From Roseiarcus sp050012775 (lineage in GTDB: Bacteria > Pseudomonadota > Alphaproteobacteria > Rhizobiales > Beijerinckiaceae), in assembly GCA_050012775.1 (NCBI GenBank), contig JBEKGN010000008.1, positions 93,196 through 157,195 on the forward strand: a stretch of DNA of 64,000 bases, in the 5' to 3' direction. Within the stretch, counting starts at the first letter, position 1; the number at the start of each line of letters is the position of its first letter. The notes under the pieces were generated by a model. It worked only from the letters and a program-made list of their open reading frames with translations, was not told the origin of the DNA and ran no database searches. Positions 42,072-50,582 of this stretch are shown here, in pieces. The position numbers and the translations under genes were made by a program.

Positions 42072-43979
42072 TTGACCACCGACGTTCCTTTCCCGGCGAG
42101 CGACGACGCGAAAACGCAGAGCTTCGAGGCCGACGTTTCGCGGCTGCTGCATCTCATGGTCCATTCCGTCTATTCGGATCGCGACATTTTCGTTCGCGAG
42201 CTGGTCTCCAACGCCGCCGACGCTTGCGAGAAGCTGCGCTACGAGGCGATCGCCAAGCCCGAGCTGATCGAGGGCGGCGGGCCCTTCGCCATTCAGATCG
42301 CCGTCGATCCCGACGCGAAGACCATCACATTCAGCGACAACGGCGTCGGCATGAGCCGCGAGGAACTTGTCGAGGCGCTCGGCACGATCGCGCGCTCGGG
42401 CACGCGGGCCTTCCTCGACATGCTCGCCGCGGAAGACGCGAGCAAGGAGGCGGCCAACCTCATCGGCCAATTCGGCATCGGCTTCTATTCCTCGTTCATG
42501 GTCGCCGACGAAGTCGTCGTCGAAACCCGGCGCGCGGGCTCGGGCGAAGCCTGGCGCTGGTCCTCCGACGGCAAGGGCGCCTACACCATCGCGCATTTGC
42601 CGCTGGATCGCGCGCCCGCGCGCGGCGCGCGCGTCATCCTCCATCTCAACGACGCTTCGGGCGAATATCTCGATTCCGCTCGCCTCGAGCGCATCGTGCG
42701 CGAACATTCCGGCGCGGTCGCCGTGCCGATCGACCTCGTGGACAAACCCGGCGCGGAGCCGCGCCGCGTCACCGACGGCGCCGCGATCTGGGCCAAGCCG
42801 AAGAGCGAAATCGGCGCGGAGGAATACGCCGAGTTCTATCGCAGCCTCTCCGGGCAATTCGACGAGCCCGCGCTGACCGTGCACTGGCGCGCCGAGGGGC
42901 GGCACGAATATGCCGCGCTGGCGTTCATTCCGGGCTCGCGCCCGTTCGACCTGTTCGATCCCGCGCGCAAGAGCCGCAACAAGCTCTATGTCCGGCGCGT
43001 GCTGATCACCCAGGACTCGGACCTGCTGCCGGGCTGGCTGCGTTTCGTCCGGCTCGTCGTCGACAGCAACGATCTGCCGCTCAACGTCTCGCGCGAGATG
43101 ATCCAGCAGAGCGCCGTCTTCGCCGCCATTCGCAAGGGCGTGACCAATCGCCTCGTGCAGGAGCTGACCAAGCTCGCCGAAAGCGACAGGGAAAAATTCG
43201 CCAAGGTGTGGGAACATTTCGGCGCGGTGATCAAGGAAGGCCTCTACGAGGACCCGGAGCGTCGCGACGCCTTGTTCAAGATCGCGCGCTTCGCCACCAC
43301 GACGCACCCCGGCGGCGAGCGCACGCTCGAGGATTACGTCGGGGCTTTGCGCGAGAATCAGACCGCGATCTACTACCTCACCGGCGAGGACGCCAAGCGC
43401 CTCGCGTCGAGCCCGCAGCTCGAAGGGTTCCGCGCCCGCGACGTCGAAGTGCTGCTGCTCGCCGATCCCGTCGACGCCTTCTGGGTCTCGAGCGCGGCGG
43501 GCTACGACGGCAAGCCGTTCAAGTCGGTCAGCCAGGGCGTCGCCGACATCAAGACGATCCCGCTGAAAGAGGGCGCTCAGCCGCCCGCCGAGACTTCGGC
43601 GGAGGTCGCGACCCTCATCGCCTTCATCAAGCAGACCTTGGACGGCGAGATCGCGGAGGCGCGCGCCTCCGACCGCCTGACCGACAGCGTCGCCTGTCTG
43701 GTGGCGCCGGAATTCGGGCCGGACCGCCAGCTGGAAAAGATGCTCGCCGCGCATGGGCGCTTAGCCGAGCGCACCAAGCCGGCGCTCGAAGTCAACGCCA
43801 GCCATCCCCTGACCCTGGCGCTGGCGCGCCGCTTCGCGAGCGGACCGGACAAGGCGCTGGTCGAGGACGCGGCGTGGCTGATCTACGACGAAGCGCGGCT
43901 CGCCGAGGGCGAGACCGTCCACGACGCCCCCGCCTTCGCCGCGCGGCTGCGGCGGGTGATGGAGAAGGCGCTGGGGTAG
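42072..43979 (+). CDS. htpG: molecular chaperone HtpG (Hsp90)
   Basis: 635 residues from TTG 42072 (a GTG at 42036 would give 647). The start TTG is chosen because the product then opens MTTDVPFP in the manner of alphaproteobacterial HtpG, behind GAGGCG. The GHKL ATPase domain shows VRELVSNAADACEKLR, FSDNGVGMSREEL, GTIARSGTRAFL and IGQFGIGFYSSFMV. Middle and C-terminal dimerisation domains follow to the end with normal length. It folds client proteins with ATP under heat and other stress. Confidence 0.95.
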   Translation: MTTDVPFPASDDAKTQSFEADVSRLLHLMVHSVYSDRDIFVRELVSNAADACEKLRYEAIAKPELIEGGGPFAIQIAVDPDAKTITFSDNGVGMSREELVEALGTIARSGTRAFLDMLAAEDASKEAANLIGQFGIGFYSSFMVADEVVVETRRAGSGEAWRWSSDGKGAYTIAHLPLDRAPARGARVILHLNDASGEYLDSARLERIVREHSGAVAVPIDLVDKPGAEPRRVTDGAAIWAKPKSEIGAEEYAEFYRSLSGQFDEPALTVHWRAEGRHEYAALAFIPGSRPFDLFDPARKSRNKLYVRRVLITQDSDLLPGWLRFVRLVVDSNDLPLNVSREMIQQSAVFAAIRKGVTNRLVQELTKLAESDREKFAKVWEHFGAVIKEGLYEDPERRDALFKIARFATTTHPGGERTLEDYVGALRENQTAIYYLTGEDAKRLASSPQLEGFRARDVEVLLLADPVDAFWVSSAAGYDGKPFKSVSQGVADIKTIPLKEGAQPPAETSAEVATLIAFIKQTLDGEIAEARASDRLTDSVACLVAPEFGPDRQLEKMLAAHGRLAERTKPALEVNASHPLTLALARRFASGPDKALVEDAAWLIYDEARLAEGETVHDAPAFAARLRRVMEKALG

Positions 43980-44289
43980 GGCAGGGGGCGGGGGGCGGCC
44001 GCCTTGTAGGCGCGGGCGCCGACCGCGCCTCGCGCCGCTGATTCGATGGCGACGAAACGCGGCGCTCCGCGCCGGCCGCGCTCGCCGAGCGCGGCTACAA
44101 TCCGCCTCCACCCAGCCGGGGCGCCGGCGCCGTTTTCCGGCGCGAAGGCCTGTTTTCAATGCCTTGCGTGGCGATTTTCCGCCGCGTCGGCGCGGGCGGG
44201 CGATGACGGCTTTGTAGGCGTTTAGAGCACGGCGCGATTTGATGGAATCGCCAGCGATGTCATACCAGCAGCCAAAAATGCTGACTGCC

Positions 44290-44455
44290 GTCATGGCCGG
44301 GCTTGTCCCGGCCATCCACGCGCTGAGGCTGATTCGACTCCTCAGGAAGTGCTTGAGAATGCGCGGTTTTGCGGATTGCAAAGCGGCAGCTCCGCGGCGT
44401 GCGGACGATTGCCTCGCAATCGCCTTGGGATGGCCGGGACAAGCCCGGCCATGAC
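44290..44455. repeat. paired palindromic element, copies 1 and 2
   Basis: 44290-44320 carries GTCATGGCCGGG-CTTGTCCCGGCC-ATCCACG; 44428-44455 carries the same element in the opposite direction. The core GGCCGGG...CCCGGCC is self-complementary, and the two copies together form a long inverted repeat around about 107 bases. Further copies lie at 45675, 45752 and 49419. Confidence 0.85.
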
Positions 44456-44599
44456 GAGTCATTCCTTCGGCCACTGGTATCATACGGCTTCCGATTGGAC
44501 AGTTCGCGACGCGGCGGGGAGGGGATGGCGACTCGCCCGTGAAATCGTCGCTCCCCCCTCGCCAGACTTCCGGGGCCGCCAAACTTTGCCAAGTCCACG

Positions 44600-44644
44600 C
44601 CAAACATTTCCAAATTTGGGGTCTTTTTCTCCAAACATTTCCAA
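44600..44644. repeat. 14-base direct repeat in the low-GC patch
   Basis: CCAAACATTTCCAA occurs at 44600-44613 and 44631-44644, in the least GC-rich part of the window. Confidence 0.6.
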
Positions 44645-44896
44645 GGATTGTCTTGGCCGTTTTGCTTCATTTCAACGGCTTGCAAGCGCCGCAAACGAAA
44701 TTTCATTTTGCTCCAAATTTCTTGGCCGCTCCCCGCCCACAAGCCCGCTCGCCCGACGGCCGGCAAAGCGGTCATGGCGAAAAGCTGTAGAAATAACGTA
44801 GCACGAATTTCGTTTTTCGGAAAGCAAGCGTTGGCGTCGGAAAACAGCCGCGCGCCATGCCCCCCAGCGGCGGCGCTCCCATCGCCAGGAGGCCGT

Positions 44897-44978
44897 GTCA
44901 TTCCCGCGAAAGCGGGAATCGAGACTTCGCGGCCGACGCGCTCTTTCCCCGCTGGATTCCGGCTTTCGCGGGAATGAC
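44897..44978. repeat. inverted pair of GTCATTCCCGCG elements
   Basis: GTCATTCCCGCGAAAGCGGG (44897 onwards, ending AATC) is repeated in opposite direction at 44955-44978 (GATTCCGGCTTTCGCGGGAA then TGAC). Each copy folds on itself through CCCGC/GCGGG. This type of intergenic repeat is common in Proteobacteria. Confidence 0.8.
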
Positions 44979-45119
44979 ACAAGTACGAGCGTCATCGGTT
45001 CCGTCTTAAGGCAACGCGCTCCAGGCCTCGGCGAGGCCTTTGGAAAAAAGGGGTTGAGTAAGCTGTCGTCGGAACCCCTATTTGTCTTCCGGAAGTCATG
45101 TAAAAAGGGAAAATAGGTG

Positions 45120-45494
45120 GGCGTCACCGTAAAGGCGTAAAGGCGTAAAGGACCGTAAAGGCGTAAAGGCAGAGCGTGCGCGAGAACCTTGTCGCCAGTA
45201 TCGAGACCCCTTCGCCCTCATGACGCAGAGCGCCAGTTCCTTGGTCGTCTTTGGTCCGCTGGCGAGGGTGTCCTTGCAAAGCGCCATCAGCTCGCCGCGC
45301 GCGAACAGCCGATGCGTGTCGACGTAGGGCGTGAACGCGCCAGGCTCGCTCGTCACTTCGAACAGAGCGATGCATGCATTGACGTGGGATAAGTCGGCGC
45401 GAGCCTGCGCAATCCGCTTCTCATATTGAGAGATCGAACTTAGAATCTCTGCGCGCTTCGCTCTAAGCGTGGTGACGGTGCGTATCTTAGCCAT
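45120..45494 (-). pseudogene. frameshifted remnant of a small conserved hypothetical gene
   Basis: The first 94 or so residues from ATG 45494 read as a coherent helical protein (MAKIRTVTTLRAKRAEILSS, later YVDTHRLFARGELMALCKDT, KTTKELALCVMRAKG). After KG the frame becomes low-complexity, but a one-base shift at the C-run 45207-45210 restores LDTGDKVLAHAL, which is the expected continuation as I remember this rhizobial family. Soon afterwards the gene runs into tandem octamers and loses its end. The most economical reading is a gene disabled by a frameshift and a 3' loss. Confidence 0.65.
45128..45169. repeat. tandem CGTAAAGG octamers
   Basis: Five copies of CGTAAAGG: 45128-45151 (three), a two-base AC interruption, then 45154-45169 (two). 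They lie at the 3' end of the frameshifted gene. Confidence 0.9.
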
Positions 45495-45894
45495 GCCCTC
45501 CCCCATGGACATGCACCGTCATCATTTCTTGTGGCGTTTGCGCCGGGATACCGGAGTAGCGCAATCTCAAACTGGACATCAACGTTGCGTCGTATCGCGG
45601 TTACGGCGACAGCTTACTTATACCAAGATTCAGTGAGCGCGACTCACGGAAGAAAGTTCCGCAAACCCAACGCCGTCATGGCCGGGCTTGTCCCGGCCAT
45701 CCACGCGGCGCCGCTTGGTCGCGACGTTCAGAAGGAAGCGCGGCGGCACGGCGTGGATGGCCGGGACAAGCCCGGCCATGACGCCGAGGGAGGGTTTTCG
45801 ACAAGTCACGCTCACCGAGATTTGGAATTAACCCCCTAACGATCCTCCCCGCCCCCGCTTGCGACTCGCCCCCGCGTCCTCCATCTTTAGCGCA
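45495..45894. other. non-coding stretch before the helicase gene
   Basis: 400 bases with no gene; contains palindromic-element copies 3 and 4 and the helicase gene leader. Confidence 0.6.
45675..45782. repeat. paired palindromic element, copies 3 and 4
   Basis: 45675-45705 and 45752-45782 carry the same 31-base element in opposite directions, as at 44290-44455. Spacing between them is 46 bases here, against 107 there. Confidence 0.85.
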
Positions 45895-48462
45895 ATGATC
45901 GATCCTTCGCCGCGGGGCGAGCCCTCGCGTCTCGTCGCCGTCCTCGGCCCCACCAACACCGGCAAGACCCACTTGGCGGTGGAGCGCATGCTGGGGTTTT
46001 CCTCTGGGATGATCGGCCTGCCGCTGCGGCTGCTGGCGCGCGAGATCTACGATCGCGTCGTCAAGGCGCGCGGGGCGCGCAGCGTGGCGCTGATCACTGG
46101 CGAGGAAAAGATCATCCCGCCCATGCCGGCCTATTTCGTCTGCACGGTCGAGGCGATGCCGCTGGACCGCAGGACGGAGTTTCTCGCGGTCGACGAAATC
46201 CAGCTCTGCGCCGATCCCGAACGCGGCCATGTCTTCACCCACCGCTTGCTGCACGCGCGCGGCACGGCCGAGACCATGCTGATGGGCGCGGCGACCGCAG
46301 CCCCGCTGATCCGTCGCCTCTGTCCCCACGCCGAGTTCCAGTTCCGCGATCGCTTTTCCCAACTGACCTACGACGGCCCCAAGAAGCTCACCCGGTTGCC
46401 TCGGCGCAGCGCGGTGGTCGCCTTCTCCGCCGACGCCGTCTACGCCATCGCCGAGCTGATCCGCCGCCAGCGCGGCGGCGCGGCGGTGGTGATGGGCTCG
46501 CTATCCCCACGCACCCGCAACGCCCAGGTCGAGCTGTTCCAGTCCGGCGAAGTCGATTTTCTCGTCGCCACCGACGCCATCGGCATGGGGCTGAACATGG
46601 ACGTCGATCACGTCGCTTTCGCCGGTCTCAGGAAGTTCGACGGGCGGCGCTCCCGCTGGCTCCAGCCCCAAGAGATCGGCCAGATCGCCGGGCGGGCCGG
46701 GCGCTTTCGCAAGGACGGGACCTTCGGCGTCACCGGCGAGTGCGCGGACATGGACCCGGACATGATCGCCGCGGTCGAGGGCCACGTCTTCCCGCCGGTG
46801 ACGGCGGCGGAGTGGCGCAACGCGCGACTGGATTTCCAGTCGCTGCCGGGCTTGCTGCGCTCGCTCGCCGCTCCGGCGCCGGCGCCGGGATTGAAACTCT
46901 CCGAGGAAAGTCAGGACGAGACCACCCTGCGCCAATTGGCTGTCGACGAGATCGTGATCCGCCGCAGCCGCGATCGCGCCAACCTGATCCGGCTGTGGGA
47001 GGTCTGCCAGACGCCGGACTTTCGCAAGGCCACCCAGGACGAGCACACCCGCCTGATCGGGGGCATGTTCGAGCATCTGACTCAACGCGATCGGCGCCTG
47101 CCGGAGGACTGGATGCAAGGCCAGTTCGCCAGCCTCGACCGCACGGAGGGCGACATCGACGCGCTGTCGGCGCGCCTCGCCCGGGTGCGCACGCTGGCCT
47201 ATGTCGCCAACCGCGGCGACTGGCTCGCCGATTCCCAGGGTTGGCAGGGCCGCGCCCGCGCTCTCGAGGACCGGCTGTCCGACACTCTGCACCAATGTCT
47301 GATGCAGCGGTTCATCGACCGGCGCACCAGCGCCTTGTTGCGCAGTCTCAGCCAACGCTCGGGCCCGATCCTCGGCGGCGTCGGCGCCGATGGGGCGGTG
47401 ACGGTCGAGGGCCATCTCGTCGGCAAGCTCGCCGGCGTCGACTTCGAGCCGGAGCGCGGCGCGTCCGCCCTGGAAAATCGCGCTTTGCGCGGCGCGGTCG
47501 AGCGGGCGGTGGCGCCGGAAATCGCCCGTCGGCTCGGCGAGCTCGCCAGCGAGGGCGATGAAGCCTTCGCTTTGGAGCCGAGCGGCGCGGTGCTCTGGCG
47601 CGGTCAGGCGGCCGGCGAGATCATGGGCGGCGGGCCGTTTTCGCCGAGAGTCCGCCTGTTTGGCGAATTCGGCGCCGACGCCGCGCGCGAACGCGCCGCC
47701 CGGCGGCTCGAGGCCTATGTCGCGGCCGAGGCGAGCCGCCGCCTCGCCGTCCTCAAGCGGCTGAAGGCGGCCATCGCCGACGGGCGGCTCAAGGGGCTGG
47801 CTCGCGGCCTCGCCTATCAACTGGTCGAGCAGTTCGGCGTGCTCGACCGCGGCAAGGCGGAGGCGCAGCTTCGCGCCCTCAGCCAAAGAGAGCGCCGAAC
47901 GCTGAAGGGTTTTGGCGTGCGCTTCGGCGCCTTCAGCCTCTTTCTCCCGGCTTTGTTGACGCCGGAGGCCCGAATGGTGGGCGCCGTCTTCGCCGAGCTG
48001 GCCCGGCCCGGCTGGCGGCCGGCCGCGGACGCTTTGACCGCCTTGCCCCATCCCGCGCCGCCGCCGGCGGCGTTATCTCTGCGCGGCCTGCGCGTCGTCG
48101 CCGGGATGGCCGCGCCGGTCTTGGCGCTGGAGCGGCTCGACGCCCTGGCTCGCGCCGCGCCCGAGTCCGCGGCGGGCGCCGTCCAGCTGACGCCGCAGCT
48201 TCTGGCCGATCTCGGGTGGCGGCCGGGCCAGGCCGAGTCGATCCTGCGCGCCCTCGGCTTCGCGCCCGCGCGCAAAACCGACGCCGCCGAATCGAGCCTG
48301 TGGCGCCGCCGTCCGAACGCGGCCAAGGCGCCGCCGGCTGGCCCCGCCGCCTCGCCCTTCGCGGCCCTTGCGCCTCTCGTCAGGCCGCCGACGTCGCCCG
48401 CTCGCCGCGCGCGTCGCAAGAGGCGCCGCCGGCGCGCCGCGTCGGCAGGCGTTCTCCCGTGA
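45895..48462 (+). CDS. SUV3-like ATP-dependent RNA/DNA helicase, complete
   Basis: 855 residues from ATG 45895. N-terminal motor domain 1 has Walker A VLGPTNTGKTHLAVERML and the DEIQ-type Walker B AVDEIQLCADPERG; motor domain 2 has the arginine-finger motif QIAGRAGRFRKDG near residue 265. The C-terminal half includes TLKGFGVRFGAFSLFLPALL (near residue 675), shared with the shorter protein at 19.1 kb, and a Lys/Arg-rich end. It resembles mitochondrial SUV3, an RNA-decay helicase. Its stop overlaps the S4 gene start as GTGA, so the two proteins are made together. Confidence 0.9.
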   Translation: MIDPSPRGEPSRLVAVLGPTNTGKTHLAVERMLGFSSGMIGLPLRLLAREIYDRVVKARGARSVALITGEEKIIPPMPAYFVCTVEAMPLDRRTEFLAVDEIQLCADPERGHVFTHRLLHARGTAETMLMGAATAAPLIRRLCPHAEFQFRDRFSQLTYDGPKKLTRLPRRSAVVAFSADAVYAIAELIRRQRGGAAVVMGSLSPRTRNAQVELFQSGEVDFLVATDAIGMGLNMDVDHVAFAGLRKFDGRRSRWLQPQEIGQIAGRAGRFRKDGTFGVTGECADMDPDMIAAVEGHVFPPVTAAEWRNARLDFQSLPGLLRSLAAPAPAPGLKLSEESQDETTLRQLAVDEIVIRRSRDRANLIRLWEVCQTPDFRKATQDEHTRLIGGMFEHLTQRDRRLPEDWMQGQFASLDRTEGDIDALSARLARVRTLAYVANRGDWLADSQGWQGRARALEDRLSDTLHQCLMQRFIDRRTSALLRSLSQRSGPILGGVGADGAVTVEGHLVGKLAGVDFEPERGASALENRALRGAVERAVAPEIARRLGELASEGDEAFALEPSGAVLWRGQAAGEIMGGGPFSPRVRLFGEFGADAARERAARRLEAYVAAEASRRLAVLKRLKAAIADGRLKGLARGLAYQLVEQFGVLDRGKAEAQLRALSQRERRTLKGFGVRFGAFSLFLPALLTPEARMVGAVFAELARPGWRPAADALTALPHPAPPPAALSLRGLRVVAGMAAPVLALERLDALARAAPESAAGAVQLTPQLLADLGWRPGQAESILRALGFAPARKTDAAESSLWRRRPNAAKAPPAGPAASPFAALAPLVRPPTSPARRARRKRRRRRAASAGVLP

Positions 48463-48761
48463 GCGAGCCGGCCGAGACGTGCCGGGTCGACGTCTGGCTG
48501 TGGCGGGCGCGCTTCTTCAAGACCCGGAGCCTCGCCGCGCGCATTGTCGATGAGGGCGGCGTCCGCCTGTCGCGGGGCGGCGCCACGATTTCGCTGGACA
48601 AGCCGAGCCGCACGGTGCGCGGCGGCGACGTCTTGGTCTTTCCCGTCGGGGTCCGCTGGATGGCGGCGCGCATCGAAGCGCTCGGCGTGCGCCGCGGGCC
48701 GGCGAGCGAAGCGCGCAGGCTGTATAGCGTGTTGGAGGAAGGGGTGGGGAAGGCGCGATGA
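48459..48761 (+). CDS. S4-domain RNA-binding protein (Hsp15-like)
   Basis: 100 residues from GTG 48459, coupled to the helicase by a GTGA overlap. The S4 fold is clear: CRVDVWLWRARFFKTRSLAA, then IVDEGGVRLSRGGATISLDK and VRGGDVLVFPVG. Proteins of this family bind structured RNA, including stalled 50S subunits in the E. coli Hsp15 case. The tight pairing with the SUV3-like helicase is conserved in Rhizobiales and suggests joint action on RNA. Confidence 0.9.
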   Translation: MSEPAETCRVDVWLWRARFFKTRSLAARIVDEGGVRLSRGGATISLDKPSRTVRGGDVLVFPVGVRWMAARIEALGVRRGPASEARRLYSVLEEGVGKAR

Positions 48762-48776
48762 CGGCGAGGTTCTTGG

Positions 48777-49379
48777 CTAAAAATCCTCGCCCGGCTCTTC
48801 GCTCTTGGCCTCATAGCGCACGATCAGCGACGCCTGCGCGATGGCGAACAGCAGCGTCAGCGGCAAGAAGCCAAAGGTCTTGAATTTCACCCAGAGATCG
48901 GTGGTCTGCGTGCGCCAGACGATCTCGTTGAGCGCCGCCAGCGCGAGGAAGAAGAACGCCCAGCGCCAGGTCAGCTTGCGCCAGCCTTCCTCGGTCACGT
49001 GCAGCGCGCCGTCGAACATGATCTTCAACAGCGGCTTCTTGATCGCCAGCCCGACGAACAACGCGCCGCCGAACAGAAGATAGAGCGCGGTCGGCTTGAT
49101 CTTGATGAGGGTCTCGTCGTGGAGGATCAGCGTCAGCGAGCCGAAAACGACCACGATCGCCGCGGTCACCAGCGGCATGATCGGAATGCGCCGGAGCATC
49201 GCATAGGAGACGCCGAGCGTCACGACGACGCCGACCATCAGCACGCTGGTCGCGGCGAATATGCCGAGCTTGCCGTAGACGAGAAAGAACAGCGCCAGCG
49301 GCCCCAGCTCCAGCGTGAACTTGAGCCAGGGATTGAGCGCCTTGCGCACGGCGGGCGGCGCGGCGGGCGTGTTCGTCAT
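48777..49379 (-). CDS. yciB: inner-membrane septation protein A (YciB/IspZ family)
   Basis: 200 residues from ATG 49379, five to six hydrophobic helices. NPWLKFTLELGPLALFFLVY and the helix end WRAFFFLALAALNEIVWRTQ-like segment (WAFFFLALAALNEIVWRTQT) are the family signature. YciB proteins are linked to cell envelope and septation. An extended frame to 49469 translates a palindromic repeat and is rejected. It lies downstream of ftsY on the same strand. Confidence 0.93.
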   Translation of the reverse strand: MTNTPAAPPAVRKALNPWLKFTLELGPLALFFLVYGKLGIFAATSVLMVGVVVTLGVSYAMLRRIPIMPLVTAAIVVVFGSLTLILHDETLIKIKPTALYLLFGGALFVGLAIKKPLLKIMFDGALHVTEEGWRKLTWRWAFFFLALAALNEIVWRTQTTDLWVKFKTFGFLPLTLLFAIAQASLIVRYEAKSEEPGEDF

Positions 49380-49418
49380 CGCAAAATGTCCTTTATTCCC
49401 AAGAGCGCGCAATGGCTC

Positions 49419-49446
49419 GTCATGGCCGGGACAAGCCCGGCCGTGA
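49419..49446. repeat. palindromic element, copy 5
   Basis: GTCATGGCCGGGACAAGCCC then GGCCGTGAC, a single copy of the element found in pairs at 44.3 and 45.7 kb, here between ftsY and yciB. One arm end has a G in place of A. Confidence 0.8.
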
Positions 49447-49474
49447 CGGTGGTGGGCGCTTTCGACCATCGGCG

Positions 49475-50527
49475 TTAGGCCTCCTGCGGCTCCAGCCCGG
49501 CGATCGCCTCGGCGAAATCGCGCGCGGCGAAGGGTTCGAGATCGTCGACGCCTTCGCCGACGCCGATGAAATGCACCGGCAGAGCGAATTTCTCGGCGAT
49601 GGCGACGAGAATGCCGCCGCGCGCGGTGCCGTCGAGCTTGGTCATGACGAGGCCGGTGACGCCGGCCATGCGGCCGAAAATCTCGACCTGGCTCAGCGCG
49701 TTCTGCCCGACCGTGGCGTCGAGCACCAGCAGCGTCGCGTGCGGCGCCTCAGGGTCGACCTTCTTCATCACGCGGATGATCTTTTCCAGTTCGGCCATCA
49801 GCTCGGCGCGGTTCTGCAAGCGCCCCGCGGTGTCCATCAGCAAAACGTCGGCGCTCGAAGCGCGCGCGCGCGTAAGGGCGTCGAAGGCGAGGCCCGCCGC
49901 GTCGCCGCCCTGGCCGCGCGCGACGATGTCGGCGCCGGTACGCCCCGCCCAGATCCTGAGCTGTTCGATCGCGGCGGCGCGGAACGTGTCGCCCGCCGCG
50001 AGCGTCACCTTGAGCCCCTCGCCGGCGAACTGCGCCGCGAGCTTGCCGATCGTCGTCGTCTTGCCCGAACCGTTGACGCCGACCACGAGAATGACGAACG
50101 GCTTTTTCGCCCTGTCGATGACGAGCGGCCGCGCCACCGGGGTCAGGATGCGCTCGACTTCGTCGGCGAGAATCGCCTTCACCTCGGCGGGCTCGATCGA
50201 CTTGTCGTAGCGCCCGCGCCCGACCGCCTCGCGCACGCGCGTCGCCGCGCCGAGGCCGAGATCGGCCTGGATGAGAATGTCCTCGAGGTCGTCGAGCGAG
50301 GCGGCGTCGAGCTTGCGCTTGGTGAAAATGTCGGAGATGCCGCGCGAGATCGCCGAGGACGAGCGCGACAGTCCGGCCTTGAGGCGCGACAGCCAGCTTC
50401 GCTTCGCCGGCGCCGCCGGCTGTGCGGCGTCCAGATCTTGCGCGACGGGCGCGGGCGCGGCCTCGCCGCGCTGAAACAGGCGCCGCAGCAAGCCGGTCTT
50501 CGGCTTTTCCTCGCCGGTGTCGCTCAA
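49475..50527 (-). CDS. ftsY: signal recognition particle receptor FtsY
   Basis: 350-residue GTPase that docks SRP-bound ribosomes at the inner membrane. A charged N-terminal A-like region of about 50 residues is followed by the N domain and the G domain with VGVNGSGKTTTIGKLAAQFA (G1), DTFRAAAIEQL, LLMDTAGRLQNRAELM and MTKLDGTARGG. Translation starts at TTG 50527, giving MSDTGEEKPK. Its start lies head-to-head with the pseudouridine synthase gene, 55 bases apart. Confidence 0.96.
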   Translation of the reverse strand: MSDTGEEKPKTGLLRRLFQRGEAAPAPVAQDLDAAQPAAPAKRSWLSRLKAGLSRSSSAISRGISDIFTKRKLDAASLDDLEDILIQADLGLGAATRVREAVGRGRYDKSIEPAEVKAILADEVERILTPVARPLVIDRAKKPFVILVVGVNGSGKTTTIGKLAAQFAGEGLKVTLAAGDTFRAAAIEQLRIWAGRTGADIVARGQGGDAAGLAFDALTRARASSADVLLMDTAGRLQNRAELMAELEKIIRVMKKVDPEAPHATLLVLDATVGQNALSQVEIFGRMAGVTGLVMTKLDGTARGGILVAIAEKFALPVHFIGVGEGVDDLEPFAARDFAEAIAGLEPQEA

Positions 50528-50582
50528 CCGTTCATCCTCTTTGCCTTGCGCGCGCCCCGCGTCCTGGCCTAGCTATGACCCC

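Larger units (their letters stand above)
43980..45119. other. repeat-rich gene desert
   Basis: About 1.1 kb without any supportable gene. It holds a paired 31-base palindrome (44290-44455), a low-GC patch (44560-44830) with a 14-base direct repeat, and a paired 24-base repeat (44897-44978). Frames here, including one at 44648-44977, translate repeat sequence. No RNA gene is recognised. Confidence 0.7.

Noticed and set aside
44648..44977. 109-residue frame in the low-GC patch
   Set aside because: Its second half translates the GTCATTCCCGCG repeat (PAKAGIETS) and there is no ribosome-binding site; not a gene.
45128..45169. CGTAAAGG tandem array as a CRISPR-like array
   Set aside because: Units are 8 bases, adjacent with no spacers, and no cas genes are nearby; this is simple slippage repeat.
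44290..45782. Palindromic repeats as a CRISPR array or as an insertion sequence end
   Set aside because: Copies alternate in direction with irregular distances, unlike CRISPR, and there is no transposase frame between them.
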